Counted from the stretch's first letter, positions 1 through 7,415 are shown. The stretch: DNA of 11,630 bases from Cyanobacteria bacterium K_DeepCast_35m_m2_023 (GCA_016882345.1 VGQR01000037.1:1-11630); one strand, 5' to 3'. The notes: generated from the sequence alone by a model not told the origin. Made by a program: numbers and translations.

Positions 1-782
1 AACCTGTTTCCAGGCCAACGCCGGTTCTGGGGCGGGGCCGAACTGATCGGCATGACAAACAACTGCCGGTAAGCCGCCGTCAGCGTGCATAGCGCCAAGG
101 GCAAGGCTGCAGCGAGGCCCACCAACAACAGAAACCCGGCCAGCAGCATCAAGGCCACAACCAGCAGCAGACCGAGCGCTTGCAGCCAATGGGGGTCGGT
201 GGCGCGACGGCCGCTGCCAAACGCGGCCAGTCCCGCTTGCTCACCGACCACCGTGATCGGCAGGAGCAGCACCTGATCAGCCAGGACGTAGATCACCACC
301 GCTTGCGCTGCCCAGATCGGCAGCGGTGACAACGTCGGCATCACCAGGGTGAGCAGCCAGGAGCTCACCTCACCGCTCTGCTGAACCAGAGCCAGGGTTA
401 ACAGCAGCACCAACAGGCTCCAGGCCAATCGGGCCACCGCCAGGCCGTCGAAGCGCAGCAAGTCGCGCAAGCTGGGTTGGTGACCATCAAGGGCGCGATC
501 AGCGCCGCGAATCAGCCCGGTGAGCAGCCAGAACCCACTCACCAGGTAGGCCGTCAACGCTGCTGTGGCCTGTCCCAGTTCGCTGAGTGACGGTTGGGGT
601 CGGCCACCCTCCAGCAGCCCCCCGCTCTGGCGATAGACCAGCCAGCTGAGCAGGTTGAGGCCGCCCAGAAGCAGCGTCAGGCCACACAGAACCGGAGCAT
701 TGCGGCGAAAGGCTGCCCACCCTTGTTCAAGGGCGGATCGAATCGCGATGGGTTCATTGGCGATCGGCCTCAGGGATGGCAT
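1..782 (-). CDS. Multi-pass membrane protein, unknown function (3' end outside window)
   Basis: The minus frame starting with ATG at 780-782 stays open for 260 codons to the window edge, so the C-terminus is missing. The protein begins MPSLRPIANEPIAIRSALEQ and has hydrophobic segments at about residues 28-48, 70-90, 115-133, 155-176 and 202-235, separated by short basic loops. Near residues 189-199 it carries GSGRRATDPHW, with SGARRMVTPHW at the matching place in the protein at 1335-2009. The start lies 11 nt after the stop of the EVE gene on the same strand, so the two are probably cotranscribed. No clear Shine-Dalgarno is visible. I do not recognise a characterised family. The layout (GW/GF-x-RNA near the N-terminus, then about six helices) resembles uncharacterised integral membrane protein families. 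That it codes is well supported by the long open frame and hydrophobic pattern; the function is unknown. Confidence 0.75.
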   Translation of the reverse strand, partial: MPSLRPIANEPIAIRSALEQGWAAFRRNAPVLCGLTLLLGGLNLLSWLVYRQSGGLLEGGRPQPSLSELGQATAALTAYLVSGFWLLTGLIRGADRALDGHQPSLRDLLRFDGLAVARLAWSLLVLLLTLALVQQSGEVSSWLLTLVMPTLSPLPIWAAQAVVIYVLADQVLLLPITVVGEQAGLAAFGSGRRATDPHWLQALGLLLVVALMLLAGFLLLVGLAAALPLALCTLTAAYRQLFVMPISSAPPQNRRWPGNR

Positions 783-793
783 CGACGTCGTGA

Positions 794-1258
794 TCAGGCT
801 TGCAGCGGTCCAAGCTTCTGCAGCAGCCTCTGGGCTGCGGGCTCGGGGACCGGCAGGATCGAGAGACGGTTGCCGCGGCGCACGACGGCCAGTTCCTCGT
901 CGCTGAAACTCTGGCGCAGTTCCTCCAGGCTCAGCAACGCAGCAAAGCGGCCCAGGTACCGCAGTCGGGCGCAATCCCAGCGCGGCTTTTCGGGGGAGGT
1001 TGCAGGGTCGAAATAGTTTGATGCTGGGTCGAATTGGCTTGGATCGATCAACTCCGTTTCAATCACCTCCATCAAACCGATAATGCCGGGAGGATTAGCA
1101 TTGGAATAATAAAAGAATGCCTGATCACCACTGCGCATCGTGCGCATGAAATTGCGCGCTTGATAATTGCGAATGCCGTCCCACAGGGTGGTGCCTTCCC
1201 GGGCCAGGTCGTCAATGCTGTAGGCATCGGGCTCGCTCTTCATCAGCCAGTACGCCAT
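794..1258 (-). CDS. EVE-domain protein
   Basis: This is a complete 154-residue protein starting with ATG at 1258. It opens with MAYWLMKSEPDAYSIDDL and continues with WDGIRNYQARN (residues 26-36), then GDQAFFYYSN (44-53) and PPGIIGLMEV (56-65). This is the signature order of the EVE family, a PUA-like fold related to thymocyte nuclear protein 1, and the length is normal for a single-domain bacterial member. EVE domains are thought to bind modified bases in nucleic acid, but the ligand of bacterial stand-alone members is generally not known and nothing here identifies one. The protein is soluble, with no signal peptide. It is the first gene of a probable two-gene minus-strand unit with the membrane protein at 1-782, and it is divergent from the membrane gene at 1335 across a 76-bp gap. 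A weak AGG lies just upstream of the start. The family assignment is firm and the role is open. Confidence 0.9.
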   Translation of the reverse strand: MAYWLMKSEPDAYSIDDLAREGTTLWDGIRNYQARNFMRTMRSGDQAFFYYSNANPPGIIGLMEVIETELIDPSQFDPASNYFDPATSPEKPRWDCARLRYLGRFAALLSLEELRQSFSDEELAVVRRGNRLSILPVPEPAAQRLLQKLGPLQA

Positions 1259-1334
1259 CGCCTGTCGCAGTGTTGCCGGATTGCTGCTGATGCTAAACGC
1301 TGTTTCAGTTCCGACCGGGCAGGATTGACGGCCG

Positions 1335-2009
1335 ATGAACCGATCGCAGAATCGGTCTGATCACAACCACGTCCCAATGCAATACGGACCCATCATCCAG
1401 AACGGCGCCAAGGGGTTTGGCCGCAATGCCGTTGTGCTGGTTGGCTTTTCGATCGCCTATGCGATTGTGCTGGCCCTGCTGGTGCTGGCTGGTTCGGCCT
1501 TGAATCTCAAGCTCGAAGCAGCAGCCTCTGCCAACTGGGGGCTGCTGCTGGTCTACGGCCTGGTGCTGCTGTTGCAGGTCCTGGTTCATTTGATCGGCAA
1601 TCTGGCCCTGATCAATGGCGGTCTGATGGCGGCCTGCGGTCAGACCTTCCGTTTTGGCCAGTTGTTTGCCGAAACGCGCCAGCTGTTCAATCTGTTGGGG
1701 CTGCACGTGTTTGCGGCGATCGCCATCCTGCTGGGTCTGCTGGCGTTTGGCATTCCTGGCATCTACCTGTCCGTCGGCTATTGGTTTGCCGCGTTTGTGC
1801 TGGTCGATCGCAAGGTGGCCTTTCTCGATGCCATGTCAGGCGCCCGGCGCATGGTCACCCCCCACTGGTTTGATGTGGCGGCCTTGTTGGTGGTGATCGG
1901 CACCATCAGCGCCGTCGGCGTTTTGGCCTTGGGGGTCGGCCTGTTTGCCACGGTGCCATTGGCCGTGTGCATCGGCGCTTCGGCCTATCTCCAACTCAGT
2001 GGCCACTGA
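1335..2009 (+). CDS. Multi-pass membrane protein, unknown function
   Basis: This is an open frame of 224 codons with about six hydrophobic segments, near residues 32-53, 66-98, 118-139, 140-158, 178-199 and 200-220. Motifs include GFGRNAVVL (27-35), a central loop CGQTFRFGQLFAETRQLF and SGARRMVTPHWFD (168-180). The same elements occur in the same order in the protein at 1-782, which suggests two diverged paralogues. Two starts are possible: ATG 1335, or ATG 1377 (residue 15, beginning MQYGPIIQNG). The second gives a more usual N-terminus, and the 1335 start overlaps a small inverted repeat. The 3' end overlaps the convergent murD by 14 bp. It resembles uncharacterised integral membrane families of the DUF975 kind, but I cannot assign it firmly. 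It is probably in the cytoplasmic or thylakoid membrane; its substrate, if it is a transporter, is unknown. Confidence 0.8.
   Translation: MNRSQNRSDHNHVPMQYGPIIQNGAKGFGRNAVVLVGFSIAYAIVLALLVLAGSALNLKLEAAASANWGLLLVYGLVLLLQVLVHLIGNLALINGGLMAACGQTFRFGQLFAETRQLFNLLGLHVFAAIAILLGLLAFGIPGIYLSVGYWFAAFVLVDRKVAFLDAMSGARRMVTPHWFDVAALLVVIGTISAVGVLALGVGLFATVPLAVCIGASAYLQLSGH
1339..1356. repeat. Short inverted repeat at the start of the membrane gene
   Basis: ACCGAT and ATCGGT form a perfect 6-bp inverted repeat around a 6-nt spacer. It lies between the two candidate starts (1335 and 1377) of the plus-strand membrane protein. If the true start is 1377, this would be an operator-sized site or a small leader hairpin in the 5' untranslated region. 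A repeat of this size can easily arise by chance. Confidence 0.3.
1715..1724. repeat. HIP1 palindrome (GGCGATCGCC)
   Basis: This is the full 10-bp form of the cyanobacterial highly iterated palindrome, lying inside the plus-strand membrane protein gene. A second copy lies at 9859-9868. Two copies in 11.6 kb is only modestly above chance at this GC content, so the genome does not look HIP1-rich here. Confidence 0.6.
1996..2009. repeat. Perfect 14-bp palindrome forming both gene ends
   Basis: TCAGTGGCCACTGA is its own reverse complement. Read on either strand it gives the codons AGT GGC CAC TGA, so the plus-strand membrane protein and the minus-strand MurD both end in Ser-Gly-His-stop. The overlap of the two genes is exactly this palindrome. 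No T-tract follows on either strand, so it is not a standard intrinsic terminator, although both transcripts could fold here. Confidence 0.95.
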
Positions 2010-3417
2010 TTGAGAGCGCGTTGACTAGGGCGCGGAAATGGTCCCCCCGCGCCTCGAAGTCGCTGTACTGGTCGAAGCTGGCACAAGCCGGTGACAGCAG
2101 CACCGCCTGACAGTGGTGTTTGGGGGCGATGCTCAGCGCCAGAGGAACGGCTTCAGCTAGCGATGGGACCCGATGCACAACACCGCTGTAGCCGCCTTGC
2201 TGCAGCAGCTCAGCGAAGTGCTGTTGCGCAGCACCGAACAGGATCACCGCCGCGGCCTGGCGCTGCAGGGCCTCAACCCAGCCACGGGCCTCTCCGATTT
2301 TGGCTTCGCCGCCGGCAAGCACCAGCAAGGGCCCAGCCAAGGCCTCGAGCGCAACCTGCGCGGCGTCATAGTTGGTTGCCTTGCTGTCGTTGACATAGGT
2401 CACGCCCGCGAGCGTTCGGATCCGTTCCAAGCGGTGCGGGACCCCCGGAAAACGGGCCAGGCCCTCAGCCAGCTGTGCCGGGCTAAGACCGGCGGCCAGT
2501 CCGGCGGCCACCGCCATCAACATGTTTTGGCGGTTGTGGGCGCCCGGCATCGCCAGGGCATCGGCGGCCATCAGGTCGTTGGTGCTGCCATCGCTGCGGC
2601 GCTGCCAGACGCGTCCCCGATCGATCCATAGGGCCGCTTGATGGTGCGCCGGCAGGTTGTGGGCTCCGGCCGCTGAGATCCACAACGCCTCATCCCAGCT
2701 GGCGGCCTGGGCCTTGAGATCGCGGTCGTCGGCATTGAGAATGCGCAGTCTGCTGCGTTGCAGTAGCCCCCGCTTGATCGCCCGATAGGCATCGAGGCTG
2801 CCGTGGCGTTCGAGGTGATCAGGGGTGAGTGTCGTCCAGATGCCGATCTGGGGGGCGATCTCCGTGGCGGCTTCGATCTGATAGCTGCTCATCTCCATCA
2901 CCAGCCACTGGGGCCGGGGGCCATTGCCCTGGCAGCGCTGCAGCACCAGTTCGGCCGCCGAATGGCCCACGTTGCCGCCCATGGGTGCATCGATGCCCTG
3001 GCTCTGCAGCAGATGGCTGACCAGGTGGGTCACCGTCGTCTTGCCATTGGTGCCGGTGATTCCGATCCAGGGCACGCCCTGACTGGCTCGCCAGGCCGGC
3101 ACCAGCTCGCCCTCGATGGCGACGCCCTGCTGGCGCCAGCGCTCCAGTTGGGGGTGGTCCCAGCGCATGCCGGGACTGACGATCACCGTTTGGGGACGAC
3201 CCGCCAGGGGGGGCAGTTCCGCTGCCGTCAGATCGCAGCCCAGCTGCACGTTGACGCCTTCAGCCTCCAGCTGGTGAGCACGCAGCTCAAGCTGGGGGTT
3301 GTGGTTCTGCTCCAGCAGCAACACGCGCTTTCCCTGAGCGCGCAACAGCCTTGCGGCGCCAACTCCCGATCGCCCCAATCCGATCACAACCTGCAGATCG
3401 CTTGGGTTGGAAGGCAT
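1996..3417 (-). CDS. murD: UDP-N-acetylmuramoylalanine--D-glutamate ligase (MurD)
   Basis: MurD adds D-glutamate to UDP-MurNAc-L-Ala with ATP in cytoplasmic peptidoglycan synthesis. The 473-residue protein has the normal Mur ligase length and order: an N-terminal Rossmann-like domain with GLGRSGVGAARLL (residues 13-25), SPGM near 81-84, the ATP loop GITGTNGKTTVTHL (118-131) and the central-domain motif TPDHLERHGSLDAY (198-211). The lysine expected to be carbamylated follows in AIKRGLL (K215). Later come PGAHNRQN, VPHRLERI, VNDSKATN and the C-terminal LSPACASFDQYSDFEARG. The ATG at 3417 lies 14 nt downstream of the tRNA-Val 3' end on the same strand. There is no Shine-Dalgarno in that gap, so murD may be read from the tRNA promoter. 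The last 14 bp overlap the convergent membrane gene. Confidence 0.97.
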   Translation of the reverse strand: MPSNPSDLQVVIGLGRSGVGAARLLRAQGKRVLLLEQNHNPQLELRAHQLEAEGVNVQLGCDLTAAELPPLAGRPQTVIVSPGMRWDHPQLERWRQQGVAIEGELVPAWRASQGVPWIGITGTNGKTTVTHLVSHLLQSQGIDAPMGGNVGHSAAELVLQRCQGNGPRPQWLVMEMSSYQIEAATEIAPQIGIWTTLTPDHLERHGSLDAYRAIKRGLLQRSRLRILNADDRDLKAQAASWDEALWISAAGAHNLPAHHQAALWIDRGRVWQRRSDGSTNDLMAADALAMPGAHNRQNMLMAVAAGLAAGLSPAQLAEGLARFPGVPHRLERIRTLAGVTYVNDSKATNYDAAQVALEALAGPLLVLAGGEAKIGEARGWVEALQRQAAAVILFGAAQQHFAELLQQGGYSGVVHRVPSLAEAVPLALSIAPKHHCQAVLLSPACASFDQYSDFEARGDHFRALVNALSISGH

Positions 3418-3431
3418 CTGACAAAAGAAAG

Positions 3432-3503
3432 TGGGCGATACTGGAATCGAACCAGTGACTCCTACCGTGTCAAGGTAGTGCTCTACCTCTGAGCTAATCG
3501 CCC
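3432..3503 (-). tRNA. trnV: tRNA-Val (anticodon GAC)
   Basis: A complete 72-nt cloverleaf can be drawn on the minus strand. The acceptor is GGGCGAT/ATCGCCC with discriminator A, the D-stem is GCTC/GAGC and the anticodon stem is CTACC/GGTAG around loop TTGACAC. The variable loop has 5 nt, and the T-arm is ACTGG-TTCGAAT-CCAGT. Anticodon GAC reads valine codons GUC and GUU. The CCA end is not encoded: the bases after the discriminator are CTTTC. The 3' end must therefore be trimmed, probably by RNase Z (a gene for it lies at 9640-10602), and CCA added afterwards. The gene lies 14 nt upstream of murD on the same strand. Confidence 0.97.
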
Positions 3504-3542
3504 GCTGAGCCCGAGCCGCCGTCTGGGCACTCGGTCGAGCGA

Positions 3543-3571
3543 AACCTAGCAGCCCGACCTGCCACCGTCAG
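3543..3571 (-). promoter_or_regulatory. Candidate promoter for tRNA-Val and murD
   Basis: On the minus strand CTGACG (3566-3571) and TAGGTT (3543-3548) are 17 bp apart, which would place a transcription start about 30 nt before the tRNA. The -35 matches TTGACA at 4 of 6 positions; the -10 is weak (3 of 6). The 83-bp gap between the S4-domain gene and the tRNA shows no other candidate of this quality and no clear terminator. Confidence 0.35.
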
Positions 3572-3586
3572 GCCATTGCTGCCGCC

Positions 3587-4330
3587 TCAAATGCGTGTCA
3601 GCTCGACGCGCCAGCGGTTCTTTTTGGTGAGGACAGCGGCTTCGAGCACCAGCTCGCCGCGACCTTGCAGCTGAATGCGGTCACCGCAGCGCAGCTCCTT
3701 GCTGCCGCTGCCGATGGGCTGCCAGTTCAGCCGCACCGCACCCTGGTCAATCAGTGCCACCATGCGGCTGCGGGAGAGGCCAAACCCTGCTGATCCCACC
3801 GCGTCCAGTCGCAGCGACGCCTCGACCGTGCTCAAGCGGCGGGGTTGGCGCGGGGCGGGCAACTGCAGTTCGGCCAGGGGGCGAGTGCGCACGTCCACCG
3901 CCACGCTGCGGATGGTCATCGCGGGGCCATCGAGCTGTGGCGAGGCCCCAGCCAGGACGATGGCCTGGGCTCCTCGGTCTCCCCGCAGCCAAACATCCCC
4001 CAGCTGGCCCGCTGCGAGGCCGCTGGCCAGCAGCCCCTGGCGAAAGTCTTCGGGCTCGGCTGGATCAAACAAAAAATTGCCCAGCAGCTCCAGGCCGGCG
4101 AGGTCACGGTTGCGCTGCTCATCGAGTTCGAGGCACAGTTCGCTGCGCGCCAGCAACAGACGCTGGCGCTCGGCGCCGGCGTAGCCACCCCAGCGGTGCA
4201 CCTGCAGGTCGCCGAAGCGTTGCAGTTCGGCGCAGGCCTGATGTAACAGGGCTCCATCGAGAAACATGGTCCACTGGGGTTCCCAGCTGCGCAGGGCTTT
4301 CTCGGCCTGCTGGATGACCAATTCGAGCAT
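3587..4330 (-). CDS. Photosystem II S4-domain protein (YlmH-like)
   Basis: This is a 247-residue protein starting with ATG 4330-4328. The N-terminal half is a YlmH-like region, including the WGGYAGAERQRLLLARSEL segment (47-65) and GDVWLRGDRGAQAIVL (111-126). The C-terminal half holds an S4 RNA-binding domain at about 168-235, seen in TVEASLRLDAVGSAGFGLSR (168-187), then MVALIDQGAVRLNW and LRCGDRIQLQGRGEL. This matches the cyanobacterial and plastid photosystem II S4-domain family in length and order. S4 domains bind structured RNA, and the link to photosystem II comes from the family name rather than from this sequence. The start overlaps the stop of the upstream gene by one base (TGATG), which implies translational coupling. 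A longer in-frame opening exists upstream, but it only runs antiparallel through the neighbouring gene in another frame. The family call is good; the precise role is uncertain. Confidence 0.88.
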   Translation of the reverse strand: MLELVIQQAEKALRSWEPQWTMFLDGALLHQACAELQRFGDLQVHRWGGYAGAERQRLLLARSELCLELDEQRNRDLAGLELLGNFLFDPAEPEDFRQGLLASGLAAGQLGDVWLRGDRGAQAIVLAGASPQLDGPAMTIRSVAVDVRTRPLAELQLPAPRQPRRLSTVEASLRLDAVGSAGFGLSRSRMVALIDQGAVRLNWQPIGSGSKELRCGDRIQLQGRGELVLEAAVLTKKNRWRVELTRI

Positions 4331-4833
4331 CAGCCGTCGTTCAGCCGAACCACGGCCACGGGGCGGGCCTGTTGCAGGGCGGTCCAGGGCATGTCGATTC
4401 CCGGCAGGGTTTCGGCCAAGAGGAGCCAGTTGCCCTCGTCCACCCGGTTGCGCAGACCGCGGATGCGGTCGTCCTGGTCTGAACTGACACTGGCCGCTGC
4501 CGCAAAGCTGCCCATCCAGCCTGAAATCATGCCGGCCACGCCGCCGAGCAGGTGCTGGCTCCAGGCCCCGGCAATGGCAAAGGTGTCCAGATCCGTGATG
4601 TAGGTGAACGTCAGACCAGCCAGGAAGCCAAAGGGGACCAACCACAGGGCCATCTGCCGCTGGCGCTGCCGCCGCATCGTGGCCGGGTTGAGCTCATCGA
4701 CAGCTTCAAGAGCCGTGGCCTCGGCGCCGATCGCGATCAGCCGGGCCAGGGGCGGCTCGCTGGCGGCCAGTTTTTGTTGCAGGCGCTCGAGCTGATCACG
4801 CTGCTTGAACACCACCACCACCCGCGTCGCCAA
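4330..4833 (-). CDS. Conserved-type two-helix membrane protein, unknown function
   Basis: This is a 167-residue protein. The N-terminal part is soluble and mixed alpha/beta in look, with a Leu/Gln/Glu-rich stretch (QRDQLERLQQKLA). Two hydrophobic segments follow, at about 61-80 (ALWLVPFGFLAGLTFTYI) and 94-114, the latter rich in glycine (GGVAGMISGWMGSF), and then a soluble tail. There is no ATG at the front. The frame allows TTG at 4833 or any of four consecutive GTG codons (4821 down to 4810), so the exact start is undecided. The gene ends with TGATG into the S4-domain gene, so the pair is an operon, and it is divergent from serA across 81 bp. I do not recognise a characterised family. The pairing with the S4 protein suggests, as inference only, a membrane or photosystem-related role. 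Confidence 0.8.
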   Translation of the reverse strand: MATRVVVVFKQRDQLERLQQKLAASEPPLARLIAIGAEATALEAVDELNPATMRRQRQRQMALWLVPFGFLAGLTFTYITDLDTFAIAGAWSQHLLGGVAGMISGWMGSFAAAASVSSDQDDRIRGLRNRVDEGNWLLLAETLPGIDMPWTALQQARPVAVVRLNDG

Positions 4834-4914
4834 GGTTCAGGCCCGTTGATTGAGTCCCCGATTCTCGCTGCTCACTACACTGCACCTCCGGCCATCTCCA
4901 CCGCAGCGCCGGGC

Positions 4915-6501
4915 ATGCCCAAGGTTCTTGTTTCCGACCCCATCGACCAGACGGGGATCGACATCCTCTCCCAGGTGGCCCAGGTGGATGTGAGCACGGG
5001 TTTGCCTGCGGCAGAACTGGCGGCGATCATCGGCGACTACGACGCCCTGATGATTCGTTCGGGCACCCAGGTCACCGCCGAGATCATCGCCGCCGCAGAC
5101 AAGCTGCGCATCATCGGCCGTGCCGGCGTCGGTGTCGACAACGTCGATGTGCCTGCCGCCACCAAGCGCGGGGTGCTGGTGGTCAACTCGCCTGAGGGCA
5201 ACACCATCGCCGCGGCCGAGCACGCCCTGGCATTGATGATGGCGCTGTCGCGCTACGTGCCCCACGCCCATGCCAGCACGATGGCGGGAGGCTGGGACCG
5301 TAAAACCTATGTCGGCAACGAGCTCTACAAGAAGAAGCTTGGTGTGGTCGGCCTCGGCAAGATCGGCTCCCACGTGGCGCGCGTGGCCCGCGCCATGGGC
5401 ATGGAGGTGCTCGCCTACGACCCCTTCGTGTCGGCTGAGCGGGCCCAGCAGATGCAGGTCCGCCTCTCGCCGCTGAAGGATCTGTTTGCCGAAGCAGATT
5501 TCGTCAGCCTGCACCTGCCGCGCACTCCAGAGACCGAAAACCTGGTCAACGCCGAGCTGCTGCGCACGATGAAGCCCACCGCAAGGCTGGTGAACTGTGC
5601 CCGCGGCGGCATCGTCGATGAAGCAGCCCTGGCCCAAGCCGTTGAGGCCGGCACCATCGCCGGTGCAGCCCTTGATGTGTTCGCCAAGGAGCCGCTGGTG
5701 GCGGACTCGCCCCTGCGCAGCGTCAAGGAACGATTGATCTTGACGCCCCACCTGGGCGCCTCCACCGAAGAGGCCCAGGAGAACGTGGCCATCGATGTGG
5801 CCGAGCAGATCCGTGACGTGCTGCTGGGCCTGCCGGCCCGCAGCGCCGTCAACATCCCCGGTCTCAATTCGGAGGTGATGGAGCAGCTCAAGCCCCATCT
5901 GCAGCTGGCCGAGACCCTGGGGCAGCTGGTCAGTCAACTGGGTGGCGGTGCCATTGACGCGCTCGAGGTGCGCCTGCAGGGCGATTTTGCCGCCCATCCG
6001 GCCCAGCCCCTGGTGGTCGCTGCCCTCAAGGGGGTGCTCTCCACCGCCTTGGGCGACAGCATCAACTATGTGAACGCCAGTCTCGAGGCCAAGGAACGGG
6101 GCATTCAGGTGCTCGAGGTCAAGGACGATTCGAGCCGGGATTTTGCCGGTGGTTCGCTGCAGCTGGTCTGCCGCAGCGGCGACAGCAGCCACAGCGTCAC
6201 GGGCGCGGTGTTTGCCGATGGTGATCTGCGCGTGGTCACGATCGACGAATTCCCAGTGAACGTGGCCCCCAGTCGCCACATGCTGTTCACCCGTCACCGC
6301 GACATGCCCGGGATCATTGGTCAGCTGGGCTCGCTGCTGGGCGAGCACAACGTCAACATCGCCTCGATGCAGGTGGGTCGTCGCATCGTGCGCGGCGATG
6401 CGGTGATGGTGCTCAGCATCGACGATCCGATTCCGGCCGACCTGCTGGCCTCGATCCATGCCATCAGCGGCATCCAGCAGGCCCACCCGGTGACCCTCTG
6501 A
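4915..6501 (+). CDS. serA: D-3-phosphoglycerate dehydrogenase
   Basis: SerA oxidises 3-phosphoglycerate to 3-phosphohydroxypyruvate with NAD, the first step of the phosphorylated serine pathway. The protein has 528 residues, the usual length for the long form. It has a substrate domain split around a Rossmann domain, with GLGKIGSHVARVARAMGMEV (146-165). The catalytic set is Arg230 in NCARGG, Glu259 in KEP and His279 in PHLG. An intervening allosteric-type domain covers about 320-450 and a C-terminal ACT domain about 455-528 (DMPGIIGQLGSLLGEHNVNI), where serine feedback is expected from family knowledge. I chose ATG 4915 because MPKVLVSD is the standard N-terminus; the frame stays open further upstream, but that part lies antisense to the neighbouring gene. 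A weak promoter-like pair, TTGAGT (4850) and TACACT (4876), precedes it with a 20-bp spacer. The stop overlaps the prmA start (TGATG). Confidence 0.97.
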   Translation: MPKVLVSDPIDQTGIDILSQVAQVDVSTGLPAAELAAIIGDYDALMIRSGTQVTAEIIAAADKLRIIGRAGVGVDNVDVPAATKRGVLVVNSPEGNTIAAAEHALALMMALSRYVPHAHASTMAGGWDRKTYVGNELYKKKLGVVGLGKIGSHVARVARAMGMEVLAYDPFVSAERAQQMQVRLSPLKDLFAEADFVSLHLPRTPETENLVNAELLRTMKPTARLVNCARGGIVDEAALAQAVEAGTIAGAALDVFAKEPLVADSPLRSVKERLILTPHLGASTEEAQENVAIDVAEQIRDVLLGLPARSAVNIPGLNSEVMEQLKPHLQLAETLGQLVSQLGGGAIDALEVRLQGDFAAHPAQPLVVAALKGVLSTALGDSINYVNASLEAKERGIQVLEVKDDSSRDFAGGSLQLVCRSGDSSHSVTGAVFADGDLRVVTIDEFPVNVAPSRHMLFTRHRDMPGIIGQLGSLLGEHNVNIASMQVGRRIVRGDAVMVLSIDDPIPADLLASIHAISGIQQAHPVTL

Positions 6502-7415
6502 TGGGGCTGACCTGGTGGCGGCTGGAGATGGCCGCCCCGGCCGAACTCGAAGAGTCGCTGCTGTGGAAGCTGCCCCAGTTGGGCGTCCATCGCGTCGCTC
6601 TGCAGCACAAGCCCGAGGCACCCCAGGAGCGTCAACTGGTCGCCTGGCTGCCGGCCAGCGAGTGGCCTGCCAGCGAACGGGACCGCTTGCCTGAGGCGCT
6701 GACGCCGCTGGCAGCCACCTTTGGCCTGCCGTTGCCAGTGATCAGCTGGTCTGAGCAGGCCGACGAAGACTGGAGCCTCACCTGGAAGCAGCACTGGCAA
6801 CCCGACCCGGTCGGCGAGCGGCTGCTGATCCTGCCGGCTTGGCTCGACTGCCCCAGTGAGTTCAACGCGCGTCTGCAGATCCGCATGGATCCCGGCAGTG
6901 CCTTTGGGACCGGTAGCCATCCCACCACCCGCCTGTGTCTTGAAGCCCTCGAGGATCTGGCCGGAGCACGGGACGGCCGGCTCGGCGGCTGGCAGGTGGC
7001 CGACCTGGGGTGTGGCAGCGGAGTCCTGGGACTGGCCGCCCTGCGCCTGGGGGCTGCTGGCGTCGCCGCTGCCGACACCGATTCGCTGGCGGTGACCGCC
7101 ACCCGTGACAACGCTGCGCTCAATGGCCTGTCGTCCCAATTGGCGGTGGTCCAGGGCTCAGCCGCCGAGCTGGCCGCCCTGCTGACCCAGGGGCCGGCGG
7201 ATCTGCTGTTGTGCAACATCCTGGCGCCGGTTATCGAGGCCCTGAGCCCCAGCTTCGTGACCCTGCTGGCACCGGGCGGCGTCGGTCTGCTGAGCGGCCT
7301 GTTGGTGGATCAGGCAGCCCGGTTGCAGCAGGTGCTGGCGGCGTTGGGGTGGCAGGCCGAGCTCAAGGCGCAGCAGGCCCCCTGGGGGCTGCTGTTGTTG
7401 CATAAGTCACGCTGA
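6501..7415 (+). CDS. prmA: Ribosomal protein L11 methyltransferase (PrmA)
   Basis: PrmA uses S-adenosylmethionine to methylate ribosomal protein L11 in the cytoplasm. The protein has 304 residues. The small N-terminal substrate-recognition domain is followed by the linker signature MDPGSAFGTGSHPTTRLCLE (129-148). The class I methyltransferase core then shows motif I, VADLGCGSGVLGLAALRLGA (166-185), the acidic end of strand 2 in AAADTDSLAV, and LLLCNILAPVI (235-245) in the position of the catalytic-loop Asn-Ile-Leu motif. The first base of its ATG is the last base of the serA stop, so translation is probably coupled and the two share an mRNA. No convincing terminator follows in the 131 bp before petF. 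Confidence 0.95.
   Translation: MGLTWWRLEMAAPAELEESLLWKLPQLGVHRVALQHKPEAPQERQLVAWLPASEWPASERDRLPEALTPLAATFGLPLPVISWSEQADEDWSLTWKQHWQPDPVGERLLILPAWLDCPSEFNARLQIRMDPGSAFGTGSHPTTRLCLEALEDLAGARDGRLGGWQVADLGCGSGVLGLAALRLGAAGVAAADTDSLAVTATRDNAALNGLSSQLAVVQGSAAELAALLTQGPADLLLCNILAPVIEALSPSFVTLLAPGGVGLLSGLLVDQAARLQQVLAALGWQAELKAQQAPWGLLLLHKSR

Noticed and set aside
2803..3492. Plus-strand open frame of 229 codons opposite the murD start and tRNA-Val
   Set aside because: It reads through the tRNA gene in antisense and has no protein-family features.
4331..4645. Upstream extension of the S4-domain protein to 4645
   Set aside because: The added residues are Pro/Arg/Gly-rich, lie in another frame of the upstream gene and are not part of the family; the TGATG start at 4330 fits.
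4837..6621. Long open frame of 594 codons on the minus strand opposite serA and the start of prmA
   Set aside because: It mirrors the high-GC codon pattern of serA, is low-complexity (His, Gly, Arg rich) and resembles no protein family. serA on the plus strand is unambiguous.
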